DNA of 64,000 nucleotides from Symsagittifera roscoffensis (lineage: Eukaryota > Xenacoelomorpha > Acoela > Convolutidae), in assembly GCF_963678635.1 (NCBI RefSeq), contig NC_087066.1:206201-270200 (forward strand). The letters are read 5' to 3'. The translations under genes were made by a program, and so were the position numbers. Position 1 is the stretch's first letter. Each line of letters starts with the position of its first letter. This document shows, one piece after another, positions 19,601 to 33,500 of this stretch. The notes under the pieces are model-generated. The model worked only from the letters and a program-made list of their open reading frames with translations, made no database searches and had not been told where the DNA came from.

Positions 19601-19993
19601 GATCATTATTAGGATATTAGGATCAGGCAGAAAACCAGTGACTGCACAGCTAACCTGCTCTCAAATGAAACTTTTAGAAGACCATAGTAAAACAAAACAG
19701 GTCTAATCACGGAGATTCCTGACTCTAAGTCTAACGGAAAACAGACTTTGACACTGATTTATTTGGATTGAAAGTTAGTTCCTTTGAGAGTTTTAGTAAG
19801 TCTAGCTCGGGCAGTCCGAACGCAGATAAGTACTGATACACGCTGTACTGTGATAAATTATGAAGATTCGTGTTCACTAGTTAGGTAAAACTTTTGGACT
19901 TTATTGTGCTGTGTTATTAACATCAGTTGTCAAACAATAAAAACCGTAGCAAGCGAATTGATTAGTAAGCAGTAAGAACCGAAAAAACCAAAA
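19601..19993. other. Leader region of the degenerate plus-strand retroelement
   Basis: No gene is visible. It holds a short repeat (TTAGGATATTAGGATCA-like, near 19590-19625) and lies directly before the gag remnant, so it may be the old 5' untranslated region. Confidence 0.3.
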
Positions 19994-22200
19994 TTGAGTC
20001 TAGACAAATCGAGGATACTTATGCTAAGGGATAGCGCGAGCAAACTTATACCAAAGAAACAAAGAAAATCAATGAACGACCCTCTTGTGCAAAAAACCGC
20101 TTGGAGTCGGACCAAGAAAGGGAAGAAAGCTTCAGGCGAAATGGTTGAAACAAGAAGAAAAAAAGGCCTCGGAAAACAAAAAATCAATGTTATAAGTAGA
20201 GATCCATTCCAACCCTGCTCTGGTTGAGAAACGGGCGGGACGTGAAATGGAAGGAAATGGGAACAGAAAGTTGAAAAGTGAATCTAATCTCGTAAAACAA
20301 GGCCACGATTTCGACATTTCCACGGAGACTCTAGATCGAGTGGAGAAGTCGGAAATGTTCGAAATCTCGATCAAAAATACGGCAACTGCAGGGTCACCTA
20401 CTGAAAATACTATGATGCATGGGGTGACAAAGAAATCGGCAACGTCCTCCTCGTTTTCAGAACGAGTCAAGAACACTTTAAGAAATTTCTTTCCACTTTC
20501 TCTGGGAACGGATACAGTTGATGAAGTAGACACCCATGAAGAGGAGGAGGACAAGAATGAAATAGATGACTTCAAATCTCAAATAAGCCTCAACAGATCG
20601 ACTCATGAAAACGAAGCATCCACAAACATGAAAACTAGCTATTCGGATCGTCTTGGTGTAGTCAGAACAAAAAACAAGACTATTGATGGAATAAGACAAT
20701 CAAGAAAGTTTATGACCATGACAAACTCGGACGTGCAACCCGGAAAGGACAGGAGCACAGGGTCAAGTAACACACCAGCGGAACGGGAGGCGAATTATGA
20801 AGAAACATCGAGACATACAGGTAAAACTAAAGTCTCGACCAGCACTAAACTGCCTGGAACCAGTAGGTAACGCTACCAGTAGTGACGCCATTAGTGGACA
20901 TCTGGGCATCAATGAAATACGCCTTGACCAGGGTTGTGGATAACATGAGTGACCAGATTAAACAGATGTCCATAAGAATGAGTAAACTAGTGAGAGCAAA
21001 TCATTTTGAGAGAGAAAGTTTGTAGGAAAAAAAACAAAGGGACATCCCAACCGGCAGCCGATAATGAACTTCAAAGATCATCCCAACAGAAGAAGGACAT
21101 ATGGATCCACGAGAGGGAGAGCAATTCATCCAGCTACGCCCTCTGGAAAAATAGGCCGAGGGGCCGCACGGTTATCAGAGGAGATTCTACTGATAACAGA
21201 CCGACCTCAAACAAATGACTGATGCGAGACCCAAATGCGACTGGAAGAAGTGATTCTACAAGCATGAGTCCCGTGAATAAAGGAAGATGTCAACCAAGCG
21301 ATTCGAAAAGTGGGGAAATTCCGGAGCCTGAATCAGAGGGCAACAACGATCAAGCGGGGAATTCACGCGATGCAACAACAATGGCTACAGCAATAAAACC
21401 TCTGAACAGGTCCTTAGAAACTTTCCTGACGAGAGTATCGAGGACCAGTGAACGCAGCAAGAAGTCCGGAAAGGTATTCAAAAAACCAAGGAACTATAAT
21501 GATGAATCTGACCTCTGTATAGTTACATGGATAAAAATAATGGAGTTGTACTTTGAGGAAGAAGACTTGACAGGAAAAACAAGAAAGCAGTGAACTCACC
21601 AGCAATTTGGAAGGGACAGCTCTGATTTGCGCGATGGCTAAAAAACAATACCAGCGGGACACAGCCGAGAAAATCTTCGAAATCCTTTTAGTCGCTTTGG
21701 CTCAGGGTTGCAAGGACACCAAGCGATGATGTGTTTCGAAACCACAGACAGTTTTTTAGATTACCTAGAAATGCTTAGAAGGCGTAATCAACCGCACAAG
21801 TCATATAGCAGGATGAAATTGGCAAAAGTCTCAAAATTCATAGATGCGTGAAGAGCGAGGATCGTGAAGAGCGATGTTTTAAGGCACTATACACCTATTT
21901 CAATCAATGTACCTACAACGGTCCCAGATGTTTCTTTTGCAACTTGAAGGGTCATTGTAAGTGAGATTGTCTACAATTTTAGGATTCTGTGGCGGGATTC
22001 AAGCACCCAATTCATGCAGAAGTTTTATCATGTTTCGAAGCCAGCAAGGCGCGCCTGATGAGCGAGGTGGAAGCACGGAGGAACGAAAAATCGCAAAAAC
22101 TGGCTACGAAGAAAATGCAAGTCGTGCTAGAAGAAAAGAGTGGACTGGGGCCTGGGACCGCAGCTAACTTTTCTAAGATCGACTATGAAGCAGTGACAAG
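19994..22200 (+). pseudogene. gag: Degenerate gag of a second LTR-type retrotransposon
   Basis: Open pieces in different frames (19994-20227, 20247-20870, 21006-21218, 21222-21593, 21989-22351) together resemble a retrotransposon gag. The N-terminal pieces are basic and polar. The piece ending at 21593 carries DLCIVTWIKIMELYFEEE. After its stop the frame resumes with EGTALICAMAKKQYQRDTAE and a DYLEMLRRR-like segment near 21750, typical of gag capsid. A CCHC knuckle near 21925-21975 (CFFCNLKGHCK, then a stop, then DC) is interrupted by TGA. A coiled-coil-like helix (ASKARLMSEVEARRNEKSQK) follows near 22050. Multiple stops and frameshifts show that it is dead. No RT or integrase follows, so the pol part is deleted or absent. 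Confidence 0.75.
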
Positions 22201-22212
22201 AAATGCCCTAAA

Positions 22213-22318
22213 TAGAGTCCTACTGGAATTGATAACGAGGGAGATCAGCTCAACATTTTCGAGTACGAGCTGGACTTTTACTTCTATCTCCCTCGTTGCC
22301 AATTCCTGTTGGACTCTA
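22213..22318. repeat. Near-perfect 33-bp inverted repeat (hairpin)
   Basis: Arms 22213-22245 and 22286-22318 are reverse complements with about two mismatches. The 40-nt loop contains its own CAGCTC...GAGCTG pair, extending the stem. It lies at the 3' end of the gag remnant, where the rest of the element is missing, and looks like a fold-back rearrangement. Confidence 0.9.
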
Positions 22319-22324
22319 TCTAGG

Positions 22325-22381
22325 GTTGGACTCTATAACACACCACAATAACCTGTTGGACTCTATAACACACCACAATAA
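22325..22381 (+). repeat. 30-bp direct repeat, two copies
   Basis: GTTGGACTCTATAACACACC and its following bases occur twice with a period of 30. The unit begins with part of the neighbouring hairpin arm (GTTGGACTCTA), so the two rearrangements are linked. Confidence 0.9.
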
Positions 22382-22420
22382 AGTCCAAGACCAGTAGCAC
22401 TTAACTAGAAAAGAAAGGTT

Positions 22421-22737
22421 TAAAAAATTGATAACTGACCTGGAAAAGGTATGTTTTGCCAACGATTGAAAAATTCAAGATAAAAATATACATCATTCTC
22501 AACCCAAAATTTACTTTATTAAAGAAAATCAGGTTTGAAACAGCAGAATAAAATTCTCAAGTTGAGAAAATCAATCAAAGACGTTTAGCAAAAGATTCAT
22601 GGTATTAAGTCAGCTTCGGATTATTGAACGTTCGTTAAAACGATACGATTTTTCATTAAAAATTCAATTTTCAAGTAAAACTTTGTTCAAATTGTATTAA
22701 TTTGATAGATAGAAGCTGAAGCAGAAACTGCTCATTT
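22421..22737 (+). repeat. Dispersed repeat R1, copy 1
   Basis: Matches 50894-51200 and 56803-57105 in the same orientation at roughly 85-90 percent by eye. Anchors include ATAACTGACCTGGAAAA, CATCATTCTCAACCCAAAA and CAAAGACGTTTAGCAAA. No coding potential is visible. Confidence 0.8.
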
Positions 22738-23488
22738 GTAAACTCTGTACATAATTAGTTTTTTTTCAATTAGATCACAAGTAACGAAAAAATTAACCAA
22801 AACTTTGAGATTTCTGCAATTTTTTCCAAACAGTTTGAATTTTTTCAATTTTTTCCGAGAACCTTGAATTTTTTCGAAGTTTCAGTAGATTTAAGCATAG
22901 TTTCAGGTAGATAGAAAATAAGATTATCCAGTAAAATAGATCGAAATACATCAAAACTTATAGTGTTTTAAGGTTTTCATGAAATTTTTTCAAGTTTTTC
23001 GATAAAAATTCAATGTTTTTACCCAAAAACTTTTATTATTGACTTACCATTTATCAAAAAACTAATAAAATACCTTCATTCCATAATCTACACGTAATTA
23101 ACCAGTAATAATGAACGTTTAGATAATGCGCGCCAAAATTTTTTTCAAAAAACTTGATTTTCTTCTCGAAGTTTTGTTAGGTTTCAGTATAGATTTAGAT
23201 AGTTTTCTCGTTGAATCAAACCTATAAAACAATAATTAAAACAACTAAATCGGATACGCTAGCTAGGAAACGCAAGTATCGGCAAAATCAAACTAAAAAA
23301 AAACGGGCGGCAAAAATTTTTTTGAAACTTATCAAATGAAACCATTTTAATACATAGAAAACCTATTCCCTATCTTAATACATAGAGAAATCTATTCCCT
23401 ATCATAATACATAGGTGGCTGACCGGATAGTCTATAGCCTATGTTAATACATGGGAGTCAGCCACCCCCCTCACTCATATACTACCAA
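22738..23488 (+). repeat. Satellite flank module, copy 1
   Basis: Collinear and in the same orientation as 59447-60287. Anchors are CAATTAGATCACAAGTAA, GTTTCAGGTAGATA, ACACGTAATTAACCA, GGCGGCAAAAA, the repeated TTAATACATAG, and GACCGGATAG. It ends exactly where the satellite begins, as does its copy at 60.29 kb. No gene is visible. Confidence 0.85.
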
Positions 23489-23659
23489 CGGCCATATTTT
23501 GCCAATCAGGAAGGATTTCACTTTTGCCAATCCAGAAGATTTTTTTGCCAATCTGGTAGGGTGCTACTTTTGCCATTCTGGAACGGTCATGTTTTTGCCA
23601 ACCCGAAATGCTTATGTTTAGCAAACTCTGCCAATCATTTTCTCTAAACCGTAAGAGTC

Positions 23660-25880
23660 CCATTTTTACCAACTGGAAGAAGTAGCCATTTGGAAGGTTC
23701 ATGTTTTGCCAATCCGGAAGAGTTCTAATTTTGCCATTCCGGAAGGGTTATGATTTGGCCAATCAAGAAGGTTCTTGTTGTTCACAATCGGGAAGCGTAT
23801 CTTTTATCATCTAGGAAGGGTCTCATTCCGGAAGGGTTTTATTTTGCCAGTACGGAAAGGTCTTGTTTTTGGCAATCTGGAAGGGTGAAACTTTTGCCGA
23901 TCCGGAAGGGCCATATTTTCCTCAAACCGTAAGGATCCTGTTTTTACCAATTGGAAGAACCCGAAAACCGGAAGGATCATATTTTGTCTTGTGGAAGAAT
24001 TTCGTTTTTGCCATTCCGGAAGGGGTACAATTTCGCCAACCGGAAGGCCTATAACTTTGCCAGTCAAGAAGTGTCACATTTTTTTGCCAATCCAGAAGCG
24101 CCCTGTTTCTAACAATTCGGAAAATTCCCAATCCGAAAAAGTTATTTTTTGCTAACCCCCATAGGTTCTACTTTTGCCAATCCGGAAGGGTCATGTTTGG
24201 CCAACCCGGCAGGCTCTTACTTTTGAAATTCTGGAAGGGTCACATTTGGCCAATACTAAGGGGTCCTGTTTTTGGCAATCCTGAAGGGTCTGTTTCTGCC
24301 AATCCGAACGGGCCATATTTTTGCGAAACCGTTAGGGTCATATTTCTAACAACTCGGAAAGGTGCTATTCGGAAGTGTCTTATTTTGCTAAAACGGAAAT
24401 TTTCTATTTTTGGCAATCTGGAGGGGCCATATTTTTGCCAACACGGAAGAGCCATACTTTCCCCAAACCATAAAGGTCCTATTTTTACCAACTCAGAAAA
24501 GTCTCAATCCGGAAGCGTTCTACTTTAGCCAATCCGGAAGGGTCATAATTTGCCAATCTGATTGGGTACTTTTTTGCCAATCAAGAAATGTAATAAGTTT
24601 CCTAATCCGGATGCGGCCTATTTTACCAAATCGGAGTGGTCCCATTCCGGAAGGGTCATATTTGGCCAATATTGAAGGGTCCTGTTTTTGGCACTCTGGA
24701 TGTGCCATTTTTTGTCAATTCGGGAGAGCCATATTTTCCCCAAACCGTGAGGGTCCTTTATTACCAACTCGAGGAAGTAGCCATTTGGAAGGTTCATGTT
24801 TTGCCAATCCGGAAGAGTTCTAATTTTGCCATTCCGGAAGGGTTATGATTTGGCCAATCAAGAAGGTTCTTGTTGTTCACAATCGGGAAGCGTCTGTTTT
24901 ACCATCTGGGAAGGGTCTCATTCCGGAAGGGTCTTATTTTGCCAGAACGGAAAGGTCTTGTTTTTGGCAATCTGGAAGGGTCAAACTTTTGCCGATCCGG
25001 AAGGGCCAGATTTTCCTCAAACCGTAAGGATCCTATTTTAACCAATTGGAAGAGGCCGCAATCCGGAAGGATCATATTTTGTCAATGTGGAAGAATTTCG
25101 TTTTTGCCATTCCGGAAGGGGTACAATTTCGCCAACCGGAAGGCCTATAACTTTGCCAGTCACGAAGTGTCACAATTTTTTGCCAATCCAGAAGCGTCCT
25201 GTTTCTAACAATTCGGAAAATTCCCAATCCGAAAAAGTTATTTTTTGCTAACCCCCATAGGTTCTACTTTTGCCAATCCGGAAGGGTCATGTTTGGCCAA
25301 CCCGGTAGGCTCTTACTTTGAAATTCTGGAAGGGTCACATTTGGCCAATACTAAGGGGTCCTGTTTTTGGCAATCCTGAAGGGTCTGTTTCTGCCAATCC
25401 GAACGGGCCATATTTTTGCGAAACCGTTAGGGTCATATTTCTAACAACTCGGAAAGGTGCAATTCGGAAGTGTCCTATTTTGCTAAAACTGAAATTTTCT
25501 GTTTTTGGCAATCTGGAGGGGCCATATCTTTGCCAATACGGAAGAACCATACTTTCCCCAAACCATAAAGGTCCTATTTTTACCAACTCAGAAAAGTCTC
25601 AATCCGGAAGGGTTCTACTTTAGCCAATCCGGAAGGGTCATAATTTGCCAATTCGGAAGGGTTATATTTTTGTCAATCCGATTGGGTACATTTTTGCCAA
25701 TCAAGAAATGTAATACGTTTCCTAATCCGGATGCGGCCTATTTTACCAAATCGGAGTGGTCCCATTCCGGAAGGGTCATATTTGGCCAAAATTGAAGGGT
25801 CCTGTTTTTGGCGCTCTGGATGTGCCATTTTTTGTCAATTCGGAAGAGCCATGTTGTCCCCAAACCGTAAGGGTCCTATT
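23660..25880 (+). repeat. Higher-order satellite unit of 1095 bp, two tandem copies
   Basis: Monomer order and point variants recur at a 1095-bp offset (for example 23750 with 24845, 24240 with 25335, 24410 with 25505). A third, more diverged copy lies at about 34600-35700. Confidence 0.85.
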
Positions 25881-26399
25881 TTACCAACTCGGGAAGGTCC
25901 CAATTCGGAAGCGTCCTAATTGGTCAATATGGAAGGTTTCTGCTCTTGGCAATCTGGAGGGGTCAGATTGTTGCCAATCCGTAAGGGCCATCTTTACACA
26001 AACCGTAGAGGTCCTATTTCTACCAATTGGGAAAGGTCCCAATCCAAAAAAGTCTTTTTTTGTTAACCCTCATGGGTTCTACTTTTGCCAATCCGGAAGG
26101 GTCGTGTTTGACTGACCAATCCGATAGAGTCTTACTTATGCAATTCTGGAAGGGTTATTTTTTTGCCACCCGATTGGGTTAAAACTTTGCCAATTAAGAA
26201 GCCAGTCAAATTTTTCTCAATCCGGAAGCAAGCGTCCTATTTCCACCATTTCGGAAGGGTCTCAATCTGGAAGGGTCAAATTTAGCCAATACTAAAAGTT
26301 CCTGTTTTTGACAACCCCGGAGGGTCTATTTCTGCCAATCTGAACGGGCCTTATTTTTGCAAAACCGTAAGGGTCATATTTCTAACAACTCGGATAAGT

Positions 26400-29300
26400 C
26401 TCAATCCGGAAGTTTTCTACTTTTGCCAATCCGGAAGGGTCATATTTTGCCAATCAGGAAGGGTTAATTTTTTGCCAATCCGATAGGGTGCTTTTTGCCA
26501 ATCAAGAAGGGTAATATTTTCCCGGAAGCGGCTTATTTTACCAAATCGGAAGGGTCATATTCCGGAAGGGTCATAAATTGCCAATACAGAAGGGTCCTGT
26601 TTTTGGCAATCTGGAAGGGCCATATTTTTTTCCAAAATGTAAGGGTCCTAGTTTTAACAACTCAACAACTATTAGAGGTCTCTATCCGGCAGGTACATAT
26701 TTTGCCAATCCGGAAGGGTTCTATTTTGGCCATTCCGGAAGTTTTAGAATTTTGCCAATCCAGTAGGGTGATTTTTTTCTTATCCGGAAGATCCTTTTTT
26801 ACCATCTCGGAGGGTTCTCAATCCGGAAGGGTCATAAAAAGCCAATACACAAGGGTCCTGTTTTTGTCAATCTGGAAGGTTCAAAACTTTGCCAATCCGG
26901 AATGGCCATAATTTCACCAAACCGAAGGGCCCTATTTTTACCAATTTTTTCAGGTCGCAATCCGGAAGGGTCGTAATTTGCCAATCTGGAAGGTTTCTAG
27001 TTTTACCAACTCGGAAAGGTTCCAATCCGGAAGCGTCCTATTTAGTCAATACGGAGGGTTTCTGCTTTTGGCAATCTGGAGGGGTCGTATTTTTGCCAAT
27101 CTGGAAGGACCGTATTTTACAAAAAAAAATACAGTAGAGGTCCGATTTCTACCAATTCGGAAAAGTTCCAATCCGAAAATCCACAATTTGCAAAATTGGG
27201 TGGTTTCTATTTTGCCAAACGGGAAGGGTCATATTTTGCTGATCCGGAAGGGTTCTCTTTTGGCCATTCCGGAAGTGTTCTACTTTTACCAATCCGTCAT
27301 TTTTTGCCAATCCGGAAGGGTTAATTTTTTGCCAATCCGATAGGGTGCTTTTTTGCCAATCAAGAAGGGTAATATTTTTCCCAATCCGGAAGCGGCTTAT
27401 TTTACCAAATCGGAAGGGTCATATTCCGGAAGGGTCATAAATTGCCAATACAGAAGGGTCCTGTTTTTGGCAATCTGGAAGGGCCATATTTTTTTCCCAA
27501 AACGTAAGGGTCCTAGTTTTAACAACTCTTAGAGACCTCTACCCGGAAGGTACATATTTTGCCAATCCGGAAGGGTTCTATTTTGGTCATTCCGGAAGTG
27601 TTAGAATTTTGCCAATCCAGTAGGGTGATTTTTTTCTTATCCGGAAGATCCTTTTTTACCATCTCGGAGGGTTCTCAATCCGGAAGGGTCATAAAAAGCC
27701 AATACACAAGGGTCCTGTTTTTGTCAATCCGGAAGGCTCAAAATTTTGCCAATCCGGAATGGCCATAATTTCACCAAACCGAAGGGTCTTATTTTTACCA
27801 ATTTTTTCAGGTCGCAATCCGGAAGGGTCGTAATTTGCCAATCTGGAAGGTTTCTAGTTTTACCAACTCGGAAAGGTTCCAATCCGGAAGCGTCCTATTT
27901 AGTCAATACGGAGGGTTTCTGCTTTTGGCAATCTGGAGGGGTCGTATTTTTGCCAATCTGGAAGGACCGTTTTTTACAAAAAAATACAGTAGAGGTCCGA
28001 TTTCTACCAATTCGGAAAAGTTCCAATCCGAAAATCAATGTTTTGCCAAATTGGGTGGTTTCTATTTTGCCAAACGGGAAGGGTCATATTTTGCCGATCC
28101 GGAAGGGTTCTATTTTGGCCATTCCGGAAGTGTTCTACTTTTACCAATCCGGAAGGGTCATATTTTGCCAATCCGGAAGGGTTATTTTTTTGCCAATCCG
28201 ATAGGGTGCTTTTTTTGCCAATCAAGAAGGGTAATATTTTTCCCAATCCGGAAGCGGCTTATTTTACCAAATCGGAAGGGTCATATTCCGGAAGGGTCAT
28301 AAATTGCCAATACAGAAGGGTTCTGTTTTTGGCGATCTGGAAGGACTATATTTTTTTCCCAAAACGTAAGGGTCCTAGTTTTAACAACTCTTAGAGACCT
28401 CTACCCGAAAGGTACATATTTTGCCAATCCGGAAGGGTTCTATTTTGGCCATTCCGGAAGTGTTAGAATTTTGCCAATCCAGTAGGGTGATTTTTTTCTT
28501 ATCCGGAAGATCCTTTTTTACCATCTCGGAGGGTTCTCAATCCGGAAGGGTCATAAAAAGCCAATACACAAGGGTCCTGTTTTTGTCAATCTGGAAGGTA
28601 CAAAATTTGCCAATCCGGAATGGCCATAACTTCACCAAACCGAAGGGTCTTATTTTTACCAATTTTTTCAGGTAGCGATCCGGAAGGGTCGTAATTTGCC
28701 AATCTGGAAGGTTTCTAGTTTTACCAACTCGGAAAGGTTCATATCCGGAAGCGTCCTATTTAGTCAATACGGAGGAATTCTGCTTTTGGCGTCTAGAGGG
28801 GTCGTATTTTTGCTAATCTGGAAGGACCGTTTTTTACAAAAAAATACAGTAGAGGTCCGATTTCTAACAATTCGGAAAAGTTCCAATCCGAAAATCAATG
28901 TTTTGCCAAATTGGGTGGTTTCTATTTTGCCAAACGGGAAGGGTCATATTTTGCCGATCCGGAAGGGTTCTATTTTGGCCATTCCGGAAGTGTTCTACTT
29001 TTACCAATCCGGAAGGGTCATATTTTGCCAATCCGGAAGGGTTATTTTTTTGCCAATCCGATAGGGTGCTTTTTTGCCAATCAAGAAGGGTAATATTTTT
29101 CCCAATCCGGAAGCGGCTTATTTTACCAAATCGGAAGGGTCATATTCCGGAAGGGTCATAAATTGCCAATACAGAAGGGTCCTGTTTTTGGCGATCTGGA
29201 AGGACCATATTTTTTTCCCAAAATGTAAGGGTGCTATTTTTAAGAACTCTTAGAGGTCGCTATCCGGAAGGTACATATTTTGTCAATCCATAAGGATTCT

Positions 29301-30930
29301 GTTTTGCCATTCCGAAAGGGTTTCATTTTCGCCCACCCGGAGGGCTTATAACCCAACACGAAAATCCATATTTTGGTAATCCGATGGATTCTGCTTTTGC
29401 CAAACGGGAAGGGTCATATTTTGCCAATTCGGAAGGGTTCTTCTTTTGCCATTCCGGAAGGGTTATATTTTTGCCAAACCAATGCGTCATATATTTTCTT
29501 ATCCGGAAGATCCTTTTTTACCATCTCGGAGGGTTCTCAATCCGGAAGGGTCATAAAAAGCCAATACACAAGGGTCCTGTTTTTGTCAATCCGGAAGGCT
29601 CAAAATTTTGCCAATCCGGAATGGCCATAATTTCACCAAACCGAAGGGTCTTATTTTTACCAATTTTTTCAGGTCGCAATCCGGAAGGGTCGTAATTTGC
29701 CAATCTGGAAGGTTTCTAGTTTTACCAACTCGGAAAGGTTCCAATCCGGAAGCGTCCTATTTAGTCAATACGGAGGGTTTCTGCTTTTGTCAATCTGGAG
29801 GGGTCGTATTTTTGCCAATCTGGAAGGACCGTTTTTTACAAAAAAATACAGTAGAGGTCCGATTTCTACCAATTCGGAAAAGTTCCAATCCGAAAATCAA
29901 TGTTTTGCCAAATTGTGTGGTTTCTATTTTGCCAAACGGGAAGGGTCATATTTTGCCGATCCGGAAGGGTTCTATTTTGGCCATTCCGGAAGTGTTCTAC
30001 TTTTACCAATCCGGAAGGGTCATATTTTGCCAATCCGGAAGGGTTATTTTTTTGCCAATCCGATAGGGTGCTTTTTTTGCCAATCAAGAAGGGTAATATT
30101 TTTCCCAATCCGGAAGCGGCTTATTTTACCAAATCGGAAGGGTCATATTCCGGAAGGGTCATAAATTGCCAATACAGAAGGGTCCTGTTTTTGGCGATCT
30201 GGAAGGACCATATTTTTTTCCCAAAACGTAAGGGTCCTAGTTTTAACAACTCTTAGAGACCTCTACCCGAAAGGTACATATTTTGCCAATCCGGAAGGGT
30301 TCTATTTTGGCCATTCCGGAAGTGTTAGAATTTTGCCAATCCAGTAGGGTGATTTTTTTCTTATCCGGAAGATCCTTTTTTACCATCTCGGAGGGTTCTC
30401 AATCCGGAAGGGTCATAAAAAGCCAATACACGAGGGTCCTGTTTTTGTCAATCTGGAAGGTACAAAATTTGCCAATCCGGAATGGCCATAACTTCACCAA
30501 ACCGAAGGGTCTTATTTTTACCAATTTTTTCAGGTAGCGATCCGGAAGGGTCGTAATTTGCCAATCTGGAAGGTTTCTAGTTTTACCAACTCGGAAAGGT
30601 TCATATCCGGAAGCGTCCTATTTAGTCAATACGGAGGAATTCTGCTTTTGGCAATCTAGAGGGGTCGTATTTTTGCTAATCTGGAAGGACCGTTTTTTAC
30701 AAAAAAATACAGTAGAGGTCCGATTTCTACCAATTCGGAAAAGTTCCAATCCGAAAATCCATGTTTTGCCAAACGGGAAGGGTCATATTTTGCCGATCCG
30801 GAAGGGTTCTATTTTGGCCATTCCGGAAGTGTTAGATTTTTGCCGATTCAGTTGGGTCCTATTTTTGCCAATCAAGAAGGGTCATTTTTTCCCAATCGGA
30901 AAGCGTTCTTCTTTTACCAACTCGTAAGGG
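26400..30930 (+). repeat. Nested higher-order satellite units of about 0.86 and 1.86 kb
   Basis: Variant-rich segments recur at an offset of 862 bp (27559 with 28421) and, nearly identically, at 1862 bp (27746 with 29608, 28038 with 29900, 28421 with 30283). The near identity of the 1862-bp copies indicates recent unequal exchange or gene conversion. Confidence 0.85.
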
Positions 30931-30999
30931 TCTCAAACTCGTAGCCAATCTGGAGGGGTCACTTTTTAATCAATCCGGAAGGCCATAATTTTCCCAAAA

Positions 31000-33500
31000 T
31001 ATAAGGGTCCTATTTTTACTAACTCGGAAAGGTTTCGATTCTGAAGCGTCTCATTTAGTCAATACGGAAGGTTTCTGCTTTCGGCAATCTAGAGGGGTTA
31101 TATTTTTGCCAACCCGAAAGGACCATATTTTACCCAAACCCTAGAGGTCCTAATTCTACCAATTCGGAAGGTTCCAATCCGGAAGCGTCTTATTTAGTCA
31201 ATACGGAAGGTTTCTGCTTTTGGCAATCTGGAGGGGTCATATTTTGCCAATCCGGAAGAATCATATTTTACCCAAACCGTAGAGGTCGAACTTTTAACAA
31301 TTCGGAAAATTTCCAATCCGAAAATTCATATTTTTCTAATCCGGGTGGGTTATATTTTGCCGAACAGGAATGTTCATATTTTGCCGATCCAGAACGGTTC
31401 TATTTTGGCCATTCAGGAAGTGTTAGAGTTTTGCCAATCCAGTAGCGTCCTGTTCTTGCCAATCAAGAATGGTCATTTTTTTCTTATCCGGAGAATCCTT
31501 TTTTACCAACTCGGAGGGGTCTAATTCCGGAAGGGCCATAAATTGCCAATACAGAGGGTCCTGTTTTTAGCAATCTGTAAGGGTCAAAATTTTGCCAATT
31601 CGGAATAGCCATAACTTCACCAAACCCTAAGGGTCCTATTTTTACCAATTATTTCAGGTCGCAACCCGGAAGGGTCATAATTTATCAATCCGGAAGGTTT
31701 CTATTTTCACCAACTCGGAAAGGTTTTTAATCCGGAACCGTCTTATTTAGGCAATACGGAGGGTTTCTGCTTTTGGCAATCTGGAGGGGTCGTATTTTTG
31801 CCAATCTAGAAGGACCGTATTTTACAAAAAAAAATACAGTAGAGGTCCGATTTCTACCAATTCGGAAAAGTTCAAATCCGAAAATCCATGTTTTGCCAAA
31901 TTGGGTGGTTTCTATTTTGCCAAACGGGAAGGGTCATATTTTGCCGATCCGGAAGGGTTCTATTTTGGCCATTCCGGAAGTGTTAGATTTTTGCCGATCC
32001 GGTAGCGTCCTGTTCTTGCCAATCAAGAATGGTCATTTTTTTTCTTATCCGGAGATTCCTTCTTTACCAACTCGGAGGGGTCTAATTCCGGAAGGGCCAT
32101 AAATTGCCAATACAGAGGGTCCTGTTTTTCGCAATCTGTAAGGGTCAAAATTTTGCCAATCCGGAATAGCCATAAATTTTTTCAGGTCGCGATCCGGAAG
32201 GGTCGTAATTTGCCAATCTGGAAGGTTTCTAGTTTTACCAACTCGGAAAGGTTCATATCCGGAAGCGTCCTATTTAGTTAATACGGAGGGTTTCTGCTTT
32301 TGGCAATCTGGAGGGGTCGTATTTTTGCCAATCTGGAAGGACCGTTTTTTAAAAAAAAATACAGTAGAGGTCCGATTTCTACCAATTCGGAAAAGTTCCA
32401 ATCCGAAAATCCATGTTTTACCAAATTGGGTGGTTTCTATTTTGCCAAACGGGAAGGGTCATATTTTGCCGATCCGGAAGGGTTCTATTTTGGCCATTCC
32501 GGAAGTGTTAGATTTTTGCCGATCCAGTAGGGTCCTGTTTTTGCCAATCAAGAAGGGTCATTTTTTCCCAATCCGGAAGCGTTCTTCTTTTACCAACTCG
32601 TAAGGGTCTCAAACTCGTAGCCAATCTGGAGGGGTCACTTTTTAATCAATCCGGAAGGGCCATAATTTCCCCAAAATATAAGGGTCCTATTTTTACTAAC
32701 TCGGAAAGGTTTCGATTCGGAAGCGTCTCATTTAGTCAATACGGAAGGTTTTTGCTTTCGGCAATCTAGAGGGGTTATATTTTTGCCAACCCGAAAGGAC
32801 CATATTTTACCCAAACCCTAGAGGTCCTAATTCTACCAATTCGGAAGGTTCCAATCCGGAAGCGTCTTATTTAGTCAATACGGAAGGCTTCTGCTTTTGG
32901 CAATCTGGAGGGGTCATATTTTGCCAATCCGGAAGAATCATATTTTACCCAAACCGTAGAGGTCGAACTTTTAACAATTCGGAAAATTTCCAATCCGAAA
33001 ATTCATATTTTTCTAATCCGGGTGGGTTATATTTTGCCGAACAGGAATGTTCATATTTTGCCAATCCAGAACGGTTCTAATTTGGCCATTCAGGAAGTGT
33101 TAGAGTTTTGCCAATCCAGTAGCGTCCTGTTCTTGCCAATCAAGAATGGTCATTTTTTCTTATCCGGAGAATCCTTTTTTACCAACTCGGAGGGGTCTAA
33201 TTCCGGAAGGGCCATAAATTGCCAATACAGAGGGTCCTGTTTTTAGCAATCTGTAAGGGTCAAAATTTTGCCAATTCGGAATAGCCATAACTTCACCAAA
33301 CCCTAAGGGTCCTATTTTTACCAATTATTTCAGGTCGCAACCCGGAAGGGTCATAATTTATCAATCCGGAAGGGTTCTATTTTCACCAACTCGGAAAGGT
33401 TTTTAATCCGGAAGCGTCTTATTTAGGCAATACGGAAGGTTTCTGCTTTTGGCAATCTGGAGGGGTCATATTTTTGCCAATCCGGAAGGACCGTATTTTA
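31000..33500 (+). repeat. Higher-order satellite unit of about 1.68 kb, two copies
   Basis: The block around 31020-31800 recurs at about 32700-33490 with the same order of unusual monomers (for example TTTCGGCAATCTAGAGGGG followed by CCAACCCGAAAGGACC). Confidence 0.75.
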
